Shown here: in pieces, positions 43,753 through 52,155 of the stretch
Layout: each line of letters opens with the position of its first letter
Position numbering within the stretch: position 1 is the first letter of the stretch
From: Candidatus Thorarchaeota archaeon
GTDB taxonomy: Archaea > Asgardarchaeota > Thorarchaeia > Thorarchaeales > Thorarchaeaceae
Reading direction: 5' to 3'
NCBI GenBank assembly: GCA_011365025.1
Contig: RDOF01000005.1
Coordinates: 72,882-136,881, forward strand
DNA length: 64,000 nucleotides
Position numbers and translations under genes: made by a program
Notes under the pieces: model-generated
Database searches by the model: none
What the model was told of the DNA's origin: nothing
The model's input: the letters and a program-made list of their open reading frames with translations, nothing else

Positions 43753-44685
43753 CTACACACGCAGGACGATATTGGTGCCTGTTTCCACGTGCAAGGTTTT
43801 GGCAATATGAGGGCATTTGGCTCTAAGGACATAGAATGTTGGAACATCATATAGCTGTTGAATCTCAGGGAATGTTTCCAGGTTGGCTTGACCCTTGGAT
43901 AAAATCAGATTACTAGTCATAACTTGGTCTAGAAACCTCTCACTCACCTCATCCACTGGGGCTCCAATCGCCCTTGCGCCTGTTGAAACTACATTCGTCA
44001 TATCTTCTATTTCAGTTCCCTCAATATCAGCAAATGTGGCATCATTGACTATCGGACCCGACTTAACACAGTATTCGATGTGCCATTCATGGTTCTCGAA
44101 TAGTCTTAGAAGAGGGATATCGAAAAGCGACTCTCCCGCGTTGTCTGCGAGAAGGAGAACGCTTCCTGGGGATTGAGTCAGTGTATTCCACAGCATGGCA
44201 GAATCGTCGATTGCAAAACCTGCTGCGATTATCTGGTTGAATAGTTTCTCCAGCGATTGCAGGTCCGGGGTATGGCCCGCAGAGTGGAAATCAATCAAAT
44301 TGCCTGTTATCGATGCGGCCAGCGCTCCTCTTAATCTTTGATAACCGCGGTACTTCTGAAGCTTCTTCTCTATTAGTGACATTGCCTCACGAGAATGTTG
44401 AATACTTTTCAGTTTCAATTCAAAATAGGGATCCTCAATACCCGTTAGTGAAGCCATCCTTCTGTTCAAATGATTAACAATAGAGGCGGGCTTGAGTTTC
44501 TCTTTGAACCCCTCGCTCAATACCTGAAAAGCTTCTGAATAAAGCTCAAGTTGCCGTTTCGGGTTCTTTTCTATCATTGAGATTAGGATTCCCAGACCCC
44601 TGGTTAAGCACAATGAGCATTCAGAACTCAATTCTACGTTGAGCGTTCCTCTTGTCAATTCCTTCAATGACTGCGTTTCTGTCAT
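43753..44685 (-). CDS. DUF89 / ARMT1-like metal-dependent damage-control phosphatase
   Basis: 310 residues. Conserved elements are an N-terminal CSLCLTRG cysteine pair (about 23-30), ADNAGESLFD (about 178-187) with the metal Asp/Asn, KSGPIVNDAT (about 210-219), SKGQANLETF (about 275-284) and a C-terminal AKCPHIA. DUF89 proteins are metal-dependent phosphatases proposed to clear reactive phosphorylated metabolites. The archaeal type with N-terminal CxxC is structurally known but its substrate is not. aggggttaatg precedes the ATG. It lies 111 bp upstream of the SagB-type gene on the same strand. Confidence 0.9.
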   Translation of the reverse strand: MTETQSLKELTRGTLNVELSSECSLCLTRGLGILISMIEKNPKRQLELYSEAFQVLSEGFKEKLKPASIVNHLNRRMASLTGIEDPYFELKLKSIQHSREAMSLIEKKLQKYRGYQRLRGALAASITGNLIDFHSAGHTPDLQSLEKLFNQIIAAGFAIDDSAMLWNTLTQSPGSVLLLADNAGESLFDIPLLRLFENHEWHIEYCVKSGPIVNDATFADIEGTEIEDMTNVVSTGARAIGAPVDEVSERFLDQVMTSNLILSKGQANLETFPEIQQLYDVPTFYVLRAKCPHIAKTLHVETGTNIVLRV

Positions 44686-44752
44686 TCATTAACCCCTGGA
44701 TGGTAGCTTGTTGAGTTCAGTCATTTCTTTCACCCTTGGCACGCCCGCCAGG

Positions 44753-45037
44753 CTATATGACTCTGAAGTAGATTCTTCTTTCGGTGCGCCACCGATCCAG
44801 GTCGATTCTTAGCTCCTCAATCCTCTGTCTGTTGGCATAGTACAAAGGCTGTCGCATATCGACGAGATTGTGTTGCCTTTTGCATAGACTATATTCTCGA
44901 AGCTGCTTCAGAGCAAACGTAACTGTTCGCATGGGAAGCTTCGACTTCTCATGTAGCCCATAAGGGGTTAGGGGACCCTCCTTAACGAGTTTATCCAGAA
45001 GCATAATTGCACTTCGAGGAAGAGCTGCAACCTCCAT
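44753..45037 (-). CDS. Winged-helix transcriptional regulator (MarR/ArsR-like)
   Basis: 94 residues; ggaggt lies eight bases upstream of the ATG. The winged-helix core is RSAIMLLDKLVKEGPLT, then GLHEKSKLPMRTVTFALKQL (recognition helix), then a wing with RQHNLVDMRQPLYYAN, ending in a basic Arg-rich helix. It is divergent from the TrmB-type gene across 116 bp that contain two identical palindromes, so one or both regulators probably bind there. It may control the DUF89/SagB genes downstream on its strand. Confidence 0.85.
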   Translation of the reverse strand: MEVAALPRSAIMLLDKLVKEGPLTPYGLHEKSKLPMRTVTFALKQLREYSLCKRQHNLVDMRQPLYYANRQRIEELRIDLDRWRTERRIYFRVI

Positions 45038-45053
45038 CTACTCTACCTCCTTT

Positions 45054-45072
45054 TTACACTATGTTAGTGTAA
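45054..45072. promoter_or_regulatory. Palindromic operator, copy 1
   Basis: TTACAC-N7-GTGTAA: ttacac (45054-45059), seven bases, then gtgtaa (45067-45072). It lies 17 bp from the start of the winged-helix gene, over its likely leader. Confidence 0.75.
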
Positions 45073-45100
45073 CATTATATTCTAATAAATCCTCTGTTTG

Positions 45101-45119
45101 TTACACTTAATTGGTGTAA
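45101..45119. promoter_or_regulatory. Palindromic operator, copy 2
   Basis: A second exact TTACAC-N7-GTGTAA: half-sites 45101-45106 and 45114-45119, 47 bp from copy 1 centre to centre. AT-rich, TATA-like sequence (acattatattctaataaa) lies between the copies. Confidence 0.75.
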
Positions 45120-45153
45120 ATAATCTTAAAAGGAAGCGGGCGATTTAGGAAGT

Positions 45154-45984
45154 ATGACCAAAAGCAGGGACGAAGTGATTGAGGCCCTCGCCGTAGAGAT
45201 GGGGTTGTCACCGTACGAAGCAAAGGCCTATGTGGCGGTCCTCTTCGATGGCCCGTTGTCTCCAAAGGGCGTGAACCAAAAGGCAGGAATACCTCGGCCC
45301 AGAACCTATGATGTCTTGACAAGTCTTGTGGGGAAAGGACTGCTTATGGAGCAGCCAGGAAAGCCTTCAAGATACCTGGCAATCGATCCCCAGACCGGTT
45401 TGAAGAAGCTCATGGAAGAGGAGGAAAAGAGAGTCCTCCGACAAGTCCAGCAGAAGTGGGCAGCTGTAGACACACTTGTTCCAACCCTATCGGAAGCATA
45501 TTCCATATCATTGGATGTTGACGCAAAGGAAGACTCGGTTTGGGTAGCAAGAAAGGACAAAGCGATGACTGCGAAATACATTGAGGCAATACGGAATGTA
45601 GATTCTGAGTTTGCTCTGGCAACTGCTCTTTCGACGCCTGCGAGCAAGGAAATTCTTGACGCCGTGAAGTATGCCCTTAAACGCAGGAAGACATCTAGAG
45701 TAGTGCGACCCATAGAGGCGTCTTGGTTAAAGAAGCAGATTCAGGAATACCTCGAGTTGATTCGTCTAGGTGATCAAATCCGACGACTTGACTATGATGG
45801 TCTTTCATTTGCAGTATTTGATAGAGAGGAGGTCATCCTATGGTTGCCGCCCCACCCTTCAAAGCTGGCGGTATGGATAAGACTTCCCCAGCTGGCTATG
45901 GTCTTGATGGAGCGCTTCGAAAAGCTTTGGGAGATGGCCTCCCCTGCGGGCCCATATCTTGAGGAACTGCTCAAGGTATTGTAG
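45154..45984 (+). CDS. TrmB-family transcriptional regulator
   Basis: 276 residues. N-terminal winged helix of the TrmB type (GLSPYEAKAYVAVLFDGPLS, then GIPRPRTYDVLTSLVGKGLL), a short coiled-coil linker (about 88-110), and a C-terminal domain of about 160 residues with a phospholipase-D-like regulator fold (VVRPIEASWLKKQ; LSFAVFDREEVILWLPP). TrmB proteins sense sugars or other small ligands. The C-terminal part is shorter than sugar-binding members, so the ligand is unknown. taggaag precedes the ATG. It is divergent from the winged-helix gene, sharing the two palindromes. Confidence 0.9.
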   Translation: MTKSRDEVIEALAVEMGLSPYEAKAYVAVLFDGPLSPKGVNQKAGIPRPRTYDVLTSLVGKGLLMEQPGKPSRYLAIDPQTGLKKLMEEEEKRVLRQVQQKWAAVDTLVPTLSEAYSISLDVDAKEDSVWVARKDKAMTAKYIEAIRNVDSEFALATALSTPASKEILDAVKYALKRRKTSRVVRPIEASWLKKQIQEYLELIRLGDQIRRLDYDGLSFAVFDREEVILWLPPHPSKLAVWIRLPQLAMVLMERFEKLWEMASPAGPYLEELLKVL

Positions 45985-46070
45985 AAATCAAAGGAAAACA
46001 ACTGCGTTTTCAATAGAGGTACGAAAGTGGGCGCAGAACTCCTAGTAGAACAATCACCAAAGCCATTCAT

Positions 46071-46859
46071 CTAAATCTGATGAGCATCACTAAGGATTCG
46101 AACAGCTCGAAGGGCGGCTTTCGCCTGAATGCGGCAGGTTTCCAAATACACCGCATCCATATAGGAAGCACTCCAACCCTTTGTCAAGTCAATATAGGGC
46201 TGAAAAAGCACTCCAATTGCTGTACCAGTCACTCTCGCCAAGGAATAGAGAGCTGCAGCCTCCCCATTCTCCATTGACAAGCAACCCCGGTTTCTATAGT
46301 CCATCGCCAATTCTGGCGTGACGCGATATATCGCTTCACAACTGCCTACAGGGCCTTGTTTCCAAGCAGTACTTATTTCATCTAAGACCTGCGCCAAGGC
46401 TTCAAATGCGCGAGACTCATTTTCAATTTCTCCATCCGGACTTCCGTAGTGGATGGAGGTGCCATCAATGCCGAGGGCACTAGTTGGCAAATGTATCTCT
46501 CCTTTGTTCAGGTACTCAGGTCCGAGGCTCCATGATGCGCAAAGAAGAAACAAAGCTCTTGTTCCAAAGTGAATTAACTCATGACACAAAGCTGTCAAGG
46601 GCGACGCGCCCATCGGTGGAACGACCAATGCCACCTCAATATCATCAAGAAACCCAACTAGTGAAACTGACGGAGCGGAGTATGGCGAGAACCGCCAACC
46701 GGCCCATTGCCACTCCTGCATTCCGCACTGATTACGAATCTCATCGAGAATCGCCTTGTTAAAAGTCAGGATTGCCACTCTTGGTGCACCAAGCTGAGAC
46801 TTGGGAACTCCCTGTAGCTCAGCTTCTTTTCGAATTTGCTCAGGACTGATTAAGAACAT
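46071..46859 (-). CDS. Divergent nucleoside-phosphorylase-like protein
   Basis: 262 residues; gaggtaatcc is a good ribosome site. The order of motifs follows the uridine phosphorylase/PNP family: APRVAILTFNKAILDEI, PPMGASPLTALCHELI, then KGEIHLPTSALGIDGTSIHY and SMENGEAAALYSLA in place of the ribose-binding EMEAAAL. The glycine-rich phosphate loop and the ME(M)E motif are altered: the expected GVEMEAA is SMENGEAA, and the GTAGAL element reads CASWSLGPEY. Activity may be lost or shifted. It is 28 bp upstream-to-stop of nothing on its strand and sits beside two methyltransferases and a protease gene. No operon partner is clear. Confidence 0.75.
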   Translation of the reverse strand: MFLISPEQIRKEAELQGVPKSQLGAPRVAILTFNKAILDEIRNQCGMQEWQWAGWRFSPYSAPSVSLVGFLDDIEVALVVPPMGASPLTALCHELIHFGTRALFLLCASWSLGPEYLNKGEIHLPTSALGIDGTSIHYGSPDGEIENESRAFEALAQVLDEISTAWKQGPVGSCEAIYRVTPELAMDYRNRGCLSMENGEAAALYSLARVTGTAIGVLFQPYIDLTKGWSASYMDAVYLETCRIQAKAALRAVRILSDAHQI

Positions 46860-46886
46860 AGGATTACCTCATTGACTACAAGAGCT

Positions 46887-47684
46887 CTATGTGGATGATA
46901 AAAACAAGAGAACCCGAATGTTCGGATAGTACGCCATGCCATGTTGTTTAATTCGAGTCTCAAATCGACTCATTAGCTCCTCAAAGGGGATCGCCTTAAC
47001 ATTGTATTCTTTGAAGATGATTGGTGCTTGTTCACAAGCAAACTGCAGTTCTTCGCTAGCCTGATCATAGGTCATCTTCTTCCTCACTTCGAAGACAGCT
47101 TCGTCTGCCAGATGAAATCCATGCTCTGCAAAGGCATCGATGTAGAATTCCTTTGACAGAAAGATTGCGTTGAGGCCAATATTTCCCCATATATCTTCAG
47201 CCAGCCGCTCCTCAGGGGTATCGCCATACTCCACAACCGAGATTTGTACCAAGCCGGTACGCTTGGCAACCCTAGTCACTTCGGAAATAGTCGAAAGAAG
47301 TCCAGATCTTTCTCTCGTCATCATTACATCTTCTAGGCCAAGGAAATTGACCACTAAGTCAAAATACTCGTCGTCAAACGGAAGCCCTGTGACATCACAC
47401 TCAGTATACTGAATATTATCCCATATACTCAAGGGGTAAAGGTCTGAGGCCTTCAGGGCGAGAAACGAATCCAAATCGTTTTTCAGTCCTGTACAATGAA
47501 TAGCACAACTGGGGCACAGCTTGGCAAATTCGGCACTCAGATACCCATGACCGGCAAGTAGGTCCAGTATTATTTGGTTACCCCTTGATAGTCTTTCGTT
47601 GAGCAACAAGGAAATCTTCTTCCGAACATGCTCAAATTCCTGAAAGACTCTCTGATACTCTTTGTCGCTAAAATATGAGAACAT
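46887..47684 (-). CDS. Class I SAM-dependent methyltransferase
   Basis: 265 residues from ATG 47684, fixed by ggagg seven bases upstream; an earlier in-frame start at 47756 lacks this. The Rossmann fold motif I is ILDLLAGHGYLSAEFA (about 39-54), followed by YTECDVTGLPFDDEYFDLVV (motifs II-IV). Motif I is GHG rather than the usual GxGxG with a second Gly. The acceptor is unknown. It is codirectional with the nucleoside-phosphorylase-like gene (27 bp apart), so a joint role in nucleoside or nucleobase chemistry is conceivable but unproven. Confidence 0.88.
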   Translation of the reverse strand: MFSYFSDKEYQRVFQEFEHVRKKISLLLNERLSRGNQIILDLLAGHGYLSAEFAKLCPSCAIHCTGLKNDLDSFLALKASDLYPLSIWDNIQYTECDVTGLPFDDEYFDLVVNFLGLEDVMMTRERSGLLSTISEVTRVAKRTGLVQISVVEYGDTPEERLAEDIWGNIGLNAIFLSKEFYIDAFAEHGFHLADEAVFEVRKKMTYDQASEELQFACEQAPIIFKEYNVKAIPFEELMSRFETRIKQHGMAYYPNIRVLLFLSST

Positions 47685-47777
47685 CACATTTCCTCCGATT
47701 TCGTCGGAACTAATTTCTGACTTGTTAATTGACGTCAGAGAGCAAATAAGAGCCATTGCGCCTAGGCACAGGCCTTT

Positions 47778-49457
47778 TCAAATATCCACCTCCTTAGCTT
47801 TACCTCTCCTCACCATCACGAAAGCAACAAATGCAATCACAAATATGGGCAGAGAACCGGTTAGTATTTGCCACAGAAGCAAGGCTGCTTGTGCGTTTTG
47901 CTCTATCTGGTGTCGTATATCCACTAGGGACTGGATAGCGACGGTGTAATTCCAATTGTAGAAGCTCTCGATGCTCTGGGCAAAATCAACTAGTATCGAA
48001 TCACTGACGGATTCGGACCTCATGAGAAGAAGTCTGGTGAAATTGAAGTAGGACAGGTAGCTCATTCTGGCTCGTGCATCCCTGCAGTATGAACAGAAGT
48101 CTGAACATACGGCACTCATGGAGCAGAGGGTCTTTGGGAAGGTACTACCTGCAGTGGCATGATGGGAAAGGCTGAGCCAATGGCCTATCTCATGCCTCAG
48201 TAGATTCGTGAGATATATGGGTCCAACTTCATCCATGTTGTAAACAACGCTTCTATGAACTCCCATGATAACAATACCATGACTGAACCAGCATACGCCT
48301 GCACCTATGCCCGGAGTGCCGCCGAACGATGTGTTCTCTGGCAAGATAAGCATGGCAACCTGTATCTTCGACATGTCGTCCAAGTTGGCCCCAGGAAAGT
48401 AATCTTCTAACTTCCCGAATAGGTACTCATTGATCGGGTCATTCTCAGTCCAATCCCACACCACATTAGAATCACAAATGATGCTCTCATGTGTGCCATT
48501 CGGGAAGCGCCAAGTGTAATTCAGTGGCCCATAGGGGCTCAGTGTTCTGCTCGAGATCAGATTGCTAAGCTGAGCGTCCACATCCTGGTACCTTATTGAC
48601 AAGTTCCACGTGGTCCACGGCATTAGTCTCACAAAGGATTGTGTCAGTCCTTCAAAACGAAGACTGCAGTCCGATTCAGCAAGAATTAGAGCATCAATGA
48701 AGTAGTTCTCATACATTTGACGGTCGGCCTCAATCATTTCTGACTCCTCCGCACCAAGAAGGTCAGGAAACATCCCAGGAATAGAGGCTTTTAGAGAATC
48801 GATAACGGTGCTGGTCAGTGCAGATTTCGTTATCCCGCCATACACAATAGAGGATATGTCAAAGAACACTGCCCGACTTAGCCCACCAAATTTCGATGTA
48901 CACTCCCATATCTTTGTGATTGTATTTCCAAAGAAGTCGATCCTACCCAGCAGCGAGTCGGGCTTTTGATCCACATAGAACCAGGAATGGTTGTTTAGGA
49001 ATGAAGGGAGACACATGAACGAAAGAAGATAGCCGCCTGCGGGTATTTCCGAAAGACTACTCATGTGTTCATCCAGAAGCGTTGAATTAAGGTAGAGCAT
49101 TCCATCAATCTCATAGGAGTTTGATGACAAATCATGCGCAATCTCGCTTGGAAAGTTCATGAACGAGAGAGAATAGTCTAGGCTCCAGTTGATAGATGAC
49201 TCGCTGTGAAACTGACTGCAGCATCTAGGCAACGCCGCCCTAATCACAAATTCATCAACCGAAGTTTCATTAATTCCCTGGAAAAGTATCCTAATCTCAG
49301 CCGTCTGATTCATATCCAAGAGAGGCAAATCTACGAAGTTAGAGTCGGAGCCGGGCAAAATGGAAGGGTCAGCCAGTCCCACAGGATAGGTGGGTTCAAG
49401 AAGGAGCAACGTGATTAGAACCAAGAATGCAAAAGGGGTTTGCAATTCGCGAAGCAT
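47778..49457 (-). CDS. Membrane-anchored metzincin-like zinc protease
   Basis: 559 residues. A signal peptide or anchor (about 5-28) precedes an extracytoplasmic region of about 480 residues rich in NxS/T sites. The zinc motif LLRHEIGHWLSLSHH (near residue 425-436) is HExGHxxxxxH, the metzincin consensus. A CSMSAV Met-turn follows about 15 residues later, then a cysteine-rich CSDFCSYC segment. A C-terminal TM helix (near 528-550) and RRGKAKEVDI end the protein. It should be a surface zinc endopeptidase; the substrate may be surface proteins such as those encoded elsewhere in this window. No pro-peptide Cys switch is obvious. Confidence 0.88.
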   Translation of the reverse strand: MLRELQTPFAFLVLITLLLLEPTYPVGLADPSILPGSDSNFVDLPLLDMNQTAEIRILFQGINETSVDEFVIRAALPRCCSQFHSESSINWSLDYSLSFMNFPSEIAHDLSSNSYEIDGMLYLNSTLLDEHMSSLSEIPAGGYLLSFMCLPSFLNNHSWFYVDQKPDSLLGRIDFFGNTITKIWECTSKFGGLSRAVFFDISSIVYGGITKSALTSTVIDSLKASIPGMFPDLLGAEESEMIEADRQMYENYFIDALILAESDCSLRFEGLTQSFVRLMPWTTWNLSIRYQDVDAQLSNLISSRTLSPYGPLNYTWRFPNGTHESIICDSNVVWDWTENDPINEYLFGKLEDYFPGANLDDMSKIQVAMLILPENTSFGGTPGIGAGVCWFSHGIVIMGVHRSVVYNMDEVGPIYLTNLLRHEIGHWLSLSHHATAGSTFPKTLCSMSAVCSDFCSYCRDARARMSYLSYFNFTRLLLMRSESVSDSILVDFAQSIESFYNWNYTVAIQSLVDIRHQIEQNAQAALLLWQILTGSLPIFVIAFVAFVMVRRGKAKEVDI

Positions 49458-49524
49458 TTTTCCAATTCAACTCACGGCCAAATGAAATGTTTCTCTTACC
49501 CACGCAAGTACTAGTTAACTTCAA

Positions 49525-49716
49525 TTGAGAGGTCGGCGGCTTTATGACTCAATTGGAACCTTGCAGCCTGTGATTAGGAGAGCTAGACTTCTAGAAAAGG
49601 AGCAAGTTTACAGCAAAATCCGGACCGTAAAACGATGTGAACGTTTGAAAATGGATAAGCGCTATTCAAGAGGTATGGCGGAATCTTGGAGCCTATTTGC
49701 TGTGAGTAAGTACTAG
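49525..49716 (+). other. Doubtful short frame, possible gene remnant
   Basis: A 63-residue frame with no ribosome site. It is basic (RRARLLEKEQ; KRCERLKMDKRYSRG) and its 3' end overlaps the methyltransferase gene. Part of it resembles the end of the small gene at 36.0-36.1 kb in DNA (ttacagca..ccggaccgtaa) and in the same reading frame (LL.K...RTV). It may be a decayed relative of that gene, or chance. Confidence 0.25.
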
Positions 49717-50475
49717 TATTCTCCGACGTGATTCATTGGAATAGGGACTATATTGAAAGCTTCCAAACTCCTCGTCCACCTGGAAGCCAGCCATTTTGAC
49801 TAGCAGATTGGCTTCTCTATCAAAGATGATTGCAACTTCCGAATGTACCTGAGTCAATTTTGGTTTCTCTGCTTTTTCTGACCTAACCTCGAATGATAGC
49901 CCTACATCGAGAATCTGCTCCTGAATATGAGGGGTCGAAACTCCACGGCGAATGACAGTTCTGCCATCGGACAGCGTTACTGGAGAATCTTCGAAATTTG
50001 CTGGCATCAGATTCAAAGAGCCAGGAAACAAGTCTAGAATGAATATCCCATCAGGACTCAGATGACTCTTGATGCAACGCAACGTAGATAGTTGGTCCTC
50101 CGTGGCTACGGCATGACCAAAAGATGAAGGAATGATAATCAAGTCGAATTCCTTTCCAATTCCAAAATTAGTCATGGACCCTTCGAAGATGCTTATCCGT
50201 TCCGCGATTTCAGTAGGTTGCGTTTGAAGCTTCTTCCGCATAACTGAGAGCATAGATGGAGAGTTCTCAAGGGCAACAACTTCCGAACCATTACGAGCCA
50301 ACTCTATCGCAACTCGTCCGGTACCCGAAGCAATGTCTAGCACTGCTCCTCCTGCCTTGCGTGCATAGTCAAGGTAGAATGGGATATCTGAGTTGTCAAC
50401 GAAGAAATCATAGAACTCAGCTACACCCTCGTAGCCCGAATTGTAATAGCCATTCTTGTTTTTGGAATCTGGCAC
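49693..50475 (-). CDS. Class I SAM-dependent methyltransferase
   Basis: 260 residues from GTG 50475, preceded by ggtgaattcc. Motif I VLDIASGTGRVAIELA (about 45-60) with acidic residue at the end of strand 2 (VVALENSPSML), and motif IV DLIIIPSSFGHA. The C-terminal half is beta-rich (DVGLSFEVRSEKA; VHSEVAIIFDREANLL), as in small-molecule methyltransferases. It is the second such enzyme within 3 kb. It is divergent from the CDF transporter gene. The substrate is unknown. Confidence 0.9.
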   Translation of the reverse strand: MPDSKNKNGYYNSGYEGVAEFYDFFVDNSDIPFYLDYARKAGGAVLDIASGTGRVAIELARNGSEVVALENSPSMLSVMRKKLQTQPTEIAERISIFEGSMTNFGIGKEFDLIIIPSSFGHAVATEDQLSTLRCIKSHLSPDGIFILDLFPGSLNLMPANFEDSPVTLSDGRTVIRRGVSTPHIQEQILDVGLSFEVRSEKAEKPKLTQVHSEVAIIFDREANLLVKMAGFQVDEEFGSFQYSPYSNESRRRILVLTHSK

Positions 50476-50696
50476 TGCTGGAATTCACCTCTGCGAAGCA
50501 GGTTCTCCATTACAAAAGAGGCTGATAAGAACAGCTAAAACCTTGAGATGGCTAATTATCTAAAGAGGGCACGTTCTCTCTTGCCTCACCTGCAACACCA
50601 TCCCAACATGATATGGGTCGCCCATATTTGATTAACATTCTCTTGGCAGAGAGCAGAGGCGAACTCTTAAAGGACGAAGCAAAGCACCTCAGATGC

Positions 50697-52091
50697 ATGG
50701 ACAACTCCGTTGAGCGCAGCAGAGAAGTAAATAGAGCTGCACTTCTGTCTTTAATTGCAGCTCTTGGACTCACAATCATCAAGGTTGTAGTAGGTGTCAT
50801 CAGTGGCTCATTGGGAGTTATCTCAGAGGCTTTACACAGCGCACTTGACCTGGCAGCCGCAGGAATTACATTTGTTTCTGTGAGAAGGGCTGCGAGAATC
50901 CCTGATGAAGAACATCACTACGGGCATGGAAAGATCGAGAACTTCTCGGCCTTCATTCAGACAATTCTGTTATGGATAACTGCTGCATGGATTCTTTTCG
51001 AAGCCGTACGTGTGATTAGTCTTCAAGAATTTCCCGATCCCACACTCGCAGGCGTCATTGTCATGATTGTAAGTATAATCGTAAACGTGGAGCGAAGCCG
51101 CGTGCTCTATGCGACCGCAGAGAAGCATGGAAGCCAAGCGCTTGAAGCAGATGGACTCCATTTTGTCACTGACGCTATGAGCTCTATTGTTGTCTTGGTA
51201 GGTCTTTTGTTTGTGTTCCTCGATTTTCCAATTGCAGACCCGCTCTCAGCAATCGGTGTGGCTATTGTGATCCTCTTTGTTTCGGCGAAGCTGTCAAAAC
51301 GTGCAGCTGACGCGTTGCTTGATCGAGCACCGCGGGGAATTGACGAGGAAGTAAAAAGAATATGTCTGAGTACGCCTGGCGTACTGGAATGTCGTCGAAC
51401 CCGTGTAAGAGAATCAGGTCACCAAATGTTCCTTGATGTCGTGATAGCAGTGGAGAAAGGAACATCGGTGGATGAGGCACATCATATTGCTGATGCTTTG
51501 GAGCAGGCACTTCGTAGACTAAATCATAATGTAGATTGTGTCGTCCATGTTGAGCCAATTTCGATTGATGACGCTATTCAGGAGGAGGTTGATGTTTACG
51601 CGCTTCTTCATATGCTTGCCAGAAAAGAGCCGAGAATTCTCGGCGTGCATAAAGTGCGCATAACAATGACTGAGAGCCATACCTACATTGCGGCAGACTT
51701 AGAGATGCCCTCGGATATGACAGTTGAACAGGCTCATGAAATCACAGATCAAATGGAAGAACGTCTTAGTGAAGCAATTCCAAATCTACAGAGAGTAACA
51801 CTCCATATTGATGTTGAACGAAGGGAGCACGGCGCGAGTTATGCAATGACCAACCGGAAAGAGATGATATCCGAGATTAAGGAGATTGTCGAAAGAGTTA
51901 GCGACGCTCACGATTGTCATGGGGTTGTCGTAACTGAGGGCTCATCAGGTCTAATAGTATCCTTGGACTGCTATGTAAGCGCCACCATGAGCCTGGGAGA
52001 AAGTCACGACATCGCGGAATCCGTGGAGAACCTTGTAAAGCAGAGATTTCCAGAAGTGGAGCTAGTCTATGTTCACGCCGAACCGAAGTAG
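50697..52091 (+). CDS. Cation diffusion facilitator transporter with three C-terminal modules
   Basis: 464 residues from ATG 50697; an earlier ATG at 50613 is possible but adds a non-membrane extension. Six TM helices carry the two metal HxxxD motifs: His47/Asp51 in SEALHSALD and His155/Asp159 in DGLHFVTD, typical of zinc/iron/manganese exporters. The cytoplasmic dimerisation domain, normally single, appears three times (about 225-300, 312-385, 400-464). Each has a SVDEAHHIAD, TVEQAHEITD or SLGESHDIAE helix and a final VHVEP, LHIDV or VHAEP strand. The tripled domain may give extra metal sensing sites. Confidence 0.93.
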   Translation: MDNSVERSREVNRAALLSLIAALGLTIIKVVVGVISGSLGVISEALHSALDLAAAGITFVSVRRAARIPDEEHHYGHGKIENFSAFIQTILLWITAAWILFEAVRVISLQEFPDPTLAGVIVMIVSIIVNVERSRVLYATAEKHGSQALEADGLHFVTDAMSSIVVLVGLLFVFLDFPIADPLSAIGVAIVILFVSAKLSKRAADALLDRAPRGIDEEVKRICLSTPGVLECRRTRVRESGHQMFLDVVIAVEKGTSVDEAHHIADALEQALRRLNHNVDCVVHVEPISIDDAIQEEVDVYALLHMLARKEPRILGVHKVRITMTESHTYIAADLEMPSDMTVEQAHEITDQMEERLSEAIPNLQRVTLHIDVERREHGASYAMTNRKEMISEIKEIVERVSDAHDCHGVVVTEGSSGLIVSLDCYVSATMSLGESHDIAESVENLVKQRFPEVELVYVHAEPK

Positions 52092-52155
52092 GAAGAGGGC
52101 GTATCGGCAAGTTGTTATTACAGATTGGGATATTTATTCTCTGGATGGAGCCTCC

